Source: Pseudophaeobacter sp.
GTDB lineage: Bacteria > Pseudomonadota > Alphaproteobacteria > Rhodobacterales > Rhodobacteraceae
NCBI GenBank assembly: GCA_027019165.1
Contig: JALUXC010000013.1
Location: 1-54,854 of the forward strand
Reading direction: 5' to 3'
DNA: 54,854 bases
Shown here: one piece after another, positions 52,008-54,854 of the stretch
Position numbering within the stretch: the stretch's first letter is position 1
Layout: every line of letters starts with the position of its first letter
Position numbers and translations under genes: made by a program
Notes under the pieces: generated by a model
Told to the model about the DNA's origin: nothing
Databases searched by the model: none
The model's input: the letters and a program-made list of their open reading frames with translations, nothing else

Positions 52008-54633
52008 GTATGGAGCAGAGCACACGCGACAAATCCTCTGCGTGGATGGGTTTGCTCAGCACGCCGTCAAAGCCTTCACGCAGGAGCGCTTCAACCTGAT
52101 CCGGCATGGTATGGGCGGTGACCGCATAGGCCGGAGGGGCGCTCTGGTCCAGCTCCCGGACCTGTTTGCGGATTTCATGCAGCGCTTCGATGCCGGAAAG
52201 GTTCGGCATCGAAATATCCAGCAAGAGACAGTCAAAGGCGTCTGGCTGCCAGGCGGAGACGGCCTCTGCCCCGTCATTGCACAGCACGGCCTCATGGCCC
52301 ATCCGGGTCAGCATCTTGCCGATGATCAGCCGGTTGGTGGCATTGTCTTCAGCAACCAGGATGCGCAAGGGGCAGGGTGGGGGGCTTTGCTCGGCGTCCT
52401 GCTCCGTGTCTGTGGCCGTTGTGGCAGGGGCCGCCGCCAGATCCAGATCGCCTTGCGACGCAGGCTCCAGCGGCAGATCGATGGTCACAACAGTGCCCTG
52501 GCCCGGCGTTGACTGCATCTCGAGCCGCCCCTTCATCAGCGCCACCAGCTCCGAGACGATGGCCAATCCCAACCCGGTGCCGCCAAAGGCGCGGGTGGTG
52601 GAATTGTCGGCCTGTTCGAACTTGCCCTGAACCCGCTGCAGCTCTTCCGGTGTCATGCCGATCCCGCTGTCGCGTACCTTCAGGCGCAGGCTGTCCTCTG
52701 GGGTGATCTCAGCGCCCAGTTCAACCTCGCCCACCTGGGTGAACTTGAGCGCATTGCCGCAGAGGTTATGCAGGATCTGCCCCACCCGGCGGGCATCCCC
52801 GAGGCGCGCCACATCGGTGCCGGGGCCCAGGCAGAGCGCCAGGCTGACCCCCTTGGATTCGGCCACCACCCGGTGCAGCGAGGCCACCTGCTGCAGCACC
52901 AGAGCAGGGACGAAGGGCGCCCTGTCCAGCTGTTCCTTGCCCGCTTCGATCCGGGCCAGATCCAGAATGTCGTTGAGGATCGAGAGCAGCCCCTGGGCCG
53001 AGGTTTCCGCCGTTTCCAGCATTTCGGCCTGTTCGGCCTCAAGCGGCGTTTCCGACAGCAGTTGCAACATGCCGAGGATGCCGTTCATCGGAGTGCGGAT
53101 CTCGTGGCTCATATTGGCCAGAAAGGCGGATTTGGCGGCATTGGCCGCTTCGGCGCGGGCGCGGGCCTCGTCAAGCTCGGTCACATCCACCCGCAAACCC
53201 ACCCGGCCTCCGTCCGGGGTTTCGCGCTCATAGATCTGCAGGATCCGCCCGTTGCCCAGCTTCTGGCGCATGGAGACGCTTTCGCGGCGGTGCTGTTCCA
53301 GGCGGGTGCGCAGCCAGGCGTCTTCGTTGCCCCTGGCCTCTTCGTATTGGCCCCGCTCCAGCCCATAGCGCAGGATATCCTCAAAGCGGGCGCCCTTGCG
53401 GATCGCCGGGGCGCTGTCAGCGTAGATCTCGCGGTAGCGGGCATTGGCCAGCACCAGCCGGTCGTCGGCGTCATAATAGACAAAGCCATCCGGCAGCGCC
53501 TCGACCGCGGCCACCAGCCGGGCATGGGCCATTTCGGCCGCCCGGCGGCTTGCATCCTGTTCGGTGGTGTCCTGGATCATGGCCACGAACCAGGGCTGCT
53601 CATCCACCATCATCTGCAGGGTGACCTCTGCCGGATAGGTGCTGCCGTCCCGGCGCCTGTGGCGGATCTTGAAGCGCAGGGCGCTGCGGGTGCCGGAGAC
53701 CAGAGAACTGGCCGTATTCCTGAACATCTCGGCCGTCAGCCCCGGTGTGATGTCCATGGGGGTCATCTCTTTCAGCTCGGCCATGCTGTAGCCGAGGTTT
53801 TCACGTGCGCCCCGGTTTACCTCGGAGAAGGTCAGCGTCTCGGGATCGATGACATAGATCTCATGCAGGCTTTCTTCGATGATGCGCCCCAGCCGGGCGC
53901 TGTTGGCCTGCTGTTCGGCCTGCTGTTTCAGCGGCGTGATATCCGTGTGGATCGCCACATAGCCTTCGAGTTGCCCGCCGGGACCGTGCAGAGGGGTGAT
54001 GTCCAGCATCTGCCAGTATTCCTGCCCGTCGCGGGTGCGGTTCAAAAGCTCTGCGGTCACCGGTTTCTGAGCACTCATGGCACGGGTGATGCGGGCGGTG
54101 CCTTTGGGGTCCATATGGGCGCTTTGCAGGATTTCGCTGGGCTTGCGCCCGCGCGCCTCGCGGGTGCTGTAGCCGGTGATCTTTTCGCAGGCAGGGTTGA
54201 TCCAGCGGATACGCTGATCGGGTGTGCAGAAGATGACCGGGCTTTGAGAGACCTTGGCCAGGCTACGCATCTGGGCATAGAACCTGTGCCGCTGACCGTG
54301 ATGCTGCGATGGCAGCTCTACCAGATACAGATCCGCAGCCACCGGGGTGATCCGCCAGCTCAGCATCTGGCCGAGCGGCCCGGGGCGCGTGGCGATCCGG
54401 GGCGGCATGTCGGGCACAAGGGTGCCTGGTGCGATGGGGGGGCGGGCCGCGAAAGAAAGACCCTTTGGCCCGTCCTGCAGAGGCACCGCCCGGCGGAAGG
54501 CGGCATTGGCCTGCAACACCTCCAGTTGGCCGCTGATCAGAGCCATCGGCGCCTGCGCCGCCTGGATCAGGGCGCGTAGCGTCTCATCGGTCTGGCTCTG
54601 TTTCGCCTGGGTCACCGCATACCTCGATTTCAC
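51958..54633 (-). CDS. Hybrid sensor histidine kinase with multiple PAS domains
   Basis: Soluble-looking hybrid kinase of 891 aa, with GTG at 54633 as the probable start. Four PAS-like domains occupy about residues 17-120, 125-235, 245-365 and 375-490 (for example IRWINPACEKITGYSTREARG and FVYYDADDRLVLANARYREIY). HisKA follows with the phospho-acceptor in FLANMSHEIRTPMNG (His about 509). The ATP-binding domain has GNALKFTQVG, GTGLGLAIVSELV and related boxes. A C-terminal receiver domain (ILVAEDNATNRLI, Asp about 806 in CLLLDISMPNLSG) ends the protein. There are no membrane helices, so it senses cytoplasmic cues. No partner phosphotransfer or output regulator is on the plasmid. It diverges, across the poly-G junction, from the chemoreceptor gene. 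Confidence 0.92.
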   Translation of the reverse strand: MKSRYAVTQAKQSQTDETLRALIQAAQAPMALISGQLEVLQANAAFRRAVPLQDGPKGLSFAARPPIAPGTLVPDMPPRIATRPGPLGQMLSWRITPVAADLYLVELPSQHHGQRHRFYAQMRSLAKVSQSPVIFCTPDQRIRWINPACEKITGYSTREARGRKPSEILQSAHMDPKGTARITRAMSAQKPVTAELLNRTRDGQEYWQMLDITPLHGPGGQLEGYVAIHTDITPLKQQAEQQANSARLGRIIEESLHEIYVIDPETLTFSEVNRGARENLGYSMAELKEMTPMDITPGLTAEMFRNTASSLVSGTRSALRFKIRHRRRDGSTYPAEVTLQMMVDEQPWFVAMIQDTTEQDASRRAAEMAHARLVAAVEALPDGFVYYDADDRLVLANARYREIYADSAPAIRKGARFEDILRYGLERGQYEEARGNEDAWLRTRLEQHRRESVSMRQKLGNGRILQIYERETPDGGRVGLRVDVTELDEARARAEAANAAKSAFLANMSHEIRTPMNGILGMLQLLSETPLEAEQAEMLETAETSAQGLLSILNDILDLARIEAGKEQLDRAPFVPALVLQQVASLHRVVAESKGVSLALCLGPGTDVARLGDARRVGQILHNLCGNALKFTQVGEVELGAEITPEDSLRLKVRDSGIGMTPEELQRVQGKFEQADNSTTRAFGGTGLGLAIVSELVALMKGRLEMQSTPGQGTVVTIDLPLEPASQGDLDLAAAPATTATDTEQDAEQSPPPCPLRILVAEDNATNRLIIGKMLTRMGHEAVLCNDGAEAVSAWQPDAFDCLLLDISMPNLSGIEALHEIRKQVRELDQSAPPAYAVTAHTMPDQVEALLREGFDGVLSKPIHAEDLSRVLCSIPSPFPPAPAHKGLRSG

Positions 54634-54804
54634 GTACTAATTAAACTGTCTGCGCCGGCTGCAAAGATGTCCAGCCCCCGCAGACGGGACCTTTCGGACA
54701 GCCGGGGCGTGTCCGTTCCGAGCCTGGTTGCAAGGTAACGGCAAAACCTTATCAGGGTCTTCAAATCATAAGAAAATCTGGTTTTTGCAGCGCCTGTTTC
54801 TCCG

Positions 54805-54854
54805 GCTCCGGTCGCCGTCTTCGGGGGGGGGGGGGGGCCTTGGGGCCCGAAAGG
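54805..54854. repeat. Contig-end overlap, right copy with longer poly-G tract
   Basis: Second copy of the left end. The G run is 15 long (54823-54837) against 12 plus a T in the left copy, and one base of the downstream flank also differs (ggggccc versus ggggctc). The differences could be sequencing error at a contig end or real length variation of the homopolymer in the population. Joined into a circle, the tract lies in the 436-bp gap between the sensor kinase start (54633) and the chemoreceptor start (216). I see no gene in that gap. Confidence 0.8.

Noticed and set aside
1-54854. tRNA or rRNA genes, integrase or conjugation genes
   Set aside because: No tRNA or rRNA pattern, no tyrosine or serine integrase and no tra/virB genes were recognised; the plasmid does not look self-transmissible.

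Overview
The window reads as one complete circular plasmid of about 54.8 kb from an alphaproteobacterium, most likely a marine Rhodobacteraceae (roseobacter). The last 50 bases repeat the first 49, differing only in the length of a poly-G run and two adjacent bases, as expected for a circular replicon whose contig ends overlap. A RepA-type (RPA-domain) initiator diverges from a parAB pair at 42.9-47.0 kb. The module carries a DnaA box, two iteron-like repeats and two copies of an 18-bp palindrome that flank it as likely parS sites. High GC, many RTX proteins, a YjbE/F/H set and near-exclusive devotion to surface polysaccharide resemble the RepA-type biofilm plasmids known in roseobacters. I see no dTDP-rhamnose (rml) genes, which are the hallmark of the described ones.

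Layout. 0.2-2.9 kb: chemoreceptor. 2.9-4.2: glmM. 4.5-5.9: DUF2793/beta-helix spike-like protein. 5.9-7.0: Wza/KpsD-type outer-membrane exporter. 7.1-10.8: reductase, priming sugar transferase and UDP-GlcNAc 4,6-dehydratase, probably making and loading a QuiNAc-type first sugar. 10.9-14.4: YjbH, YjbF and a YjbE-like poly-Thr protein. 14.6-16.9: serralysin protease with RTX repeats. 17-20.8: three uronic-acid genes (UDP-HexNAc dehydrogenase, UDP-GlcA 4-epimerase, UDP-Glc dehydrogenase). 20.8-25.5: nonulosonic (sialic/KDN-type) acid genes, namely AGE-family epimerase, GT42 sialyltransferase-like and NeuA-HAD fusion, opposite a small basic protein and a putative transferase. 25.6-32.6: IS-rich, partly AT-rich island with a polysialyltransferase-like gene and a GT2 gene. 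32.6-34.4: two GT2 genes. 34.5-35.4: NeuB. 35.6-38.5: KpsM, KpsE and KpsT capsule exporter. 38.6-41.5: RTX/beta-propeller protein whose C-terminal cassette duplicates that of the protease. 41.6-42.8: GT4. 42.9-47.1: replication and partition. 47.3-52.0: gmd, fcl/colC, colD, manC, which fits GDP-L-colitose. 52.0-54.6: hybrid sensor kinase.

Together the genes supply nucleotide sugars (UDP-GlcA, UDP-GalA, UDP-HexNAcA, UDP-QuiNAc, GDP-colitose, a CMP-nonulosonate), glycosyltransferases and an ABC capsule exporter with an outer-membrane channel. Secreted RTX proteins and two sensory proteins complete the set. Not seen on the plasmid: KpsC/KpsS, Wzx/Wzy, NeuC and a type I secretion system; these would have to be chromosomal. 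The most notable points are a K1-like nonulosonate capsule system on a plasmid, a colitose pathway beside it, an IS-delimited glycosyltransferase cassette, and a recently homogenised 544-bp RTX cassette shared by two otherwise unrelated proteins.
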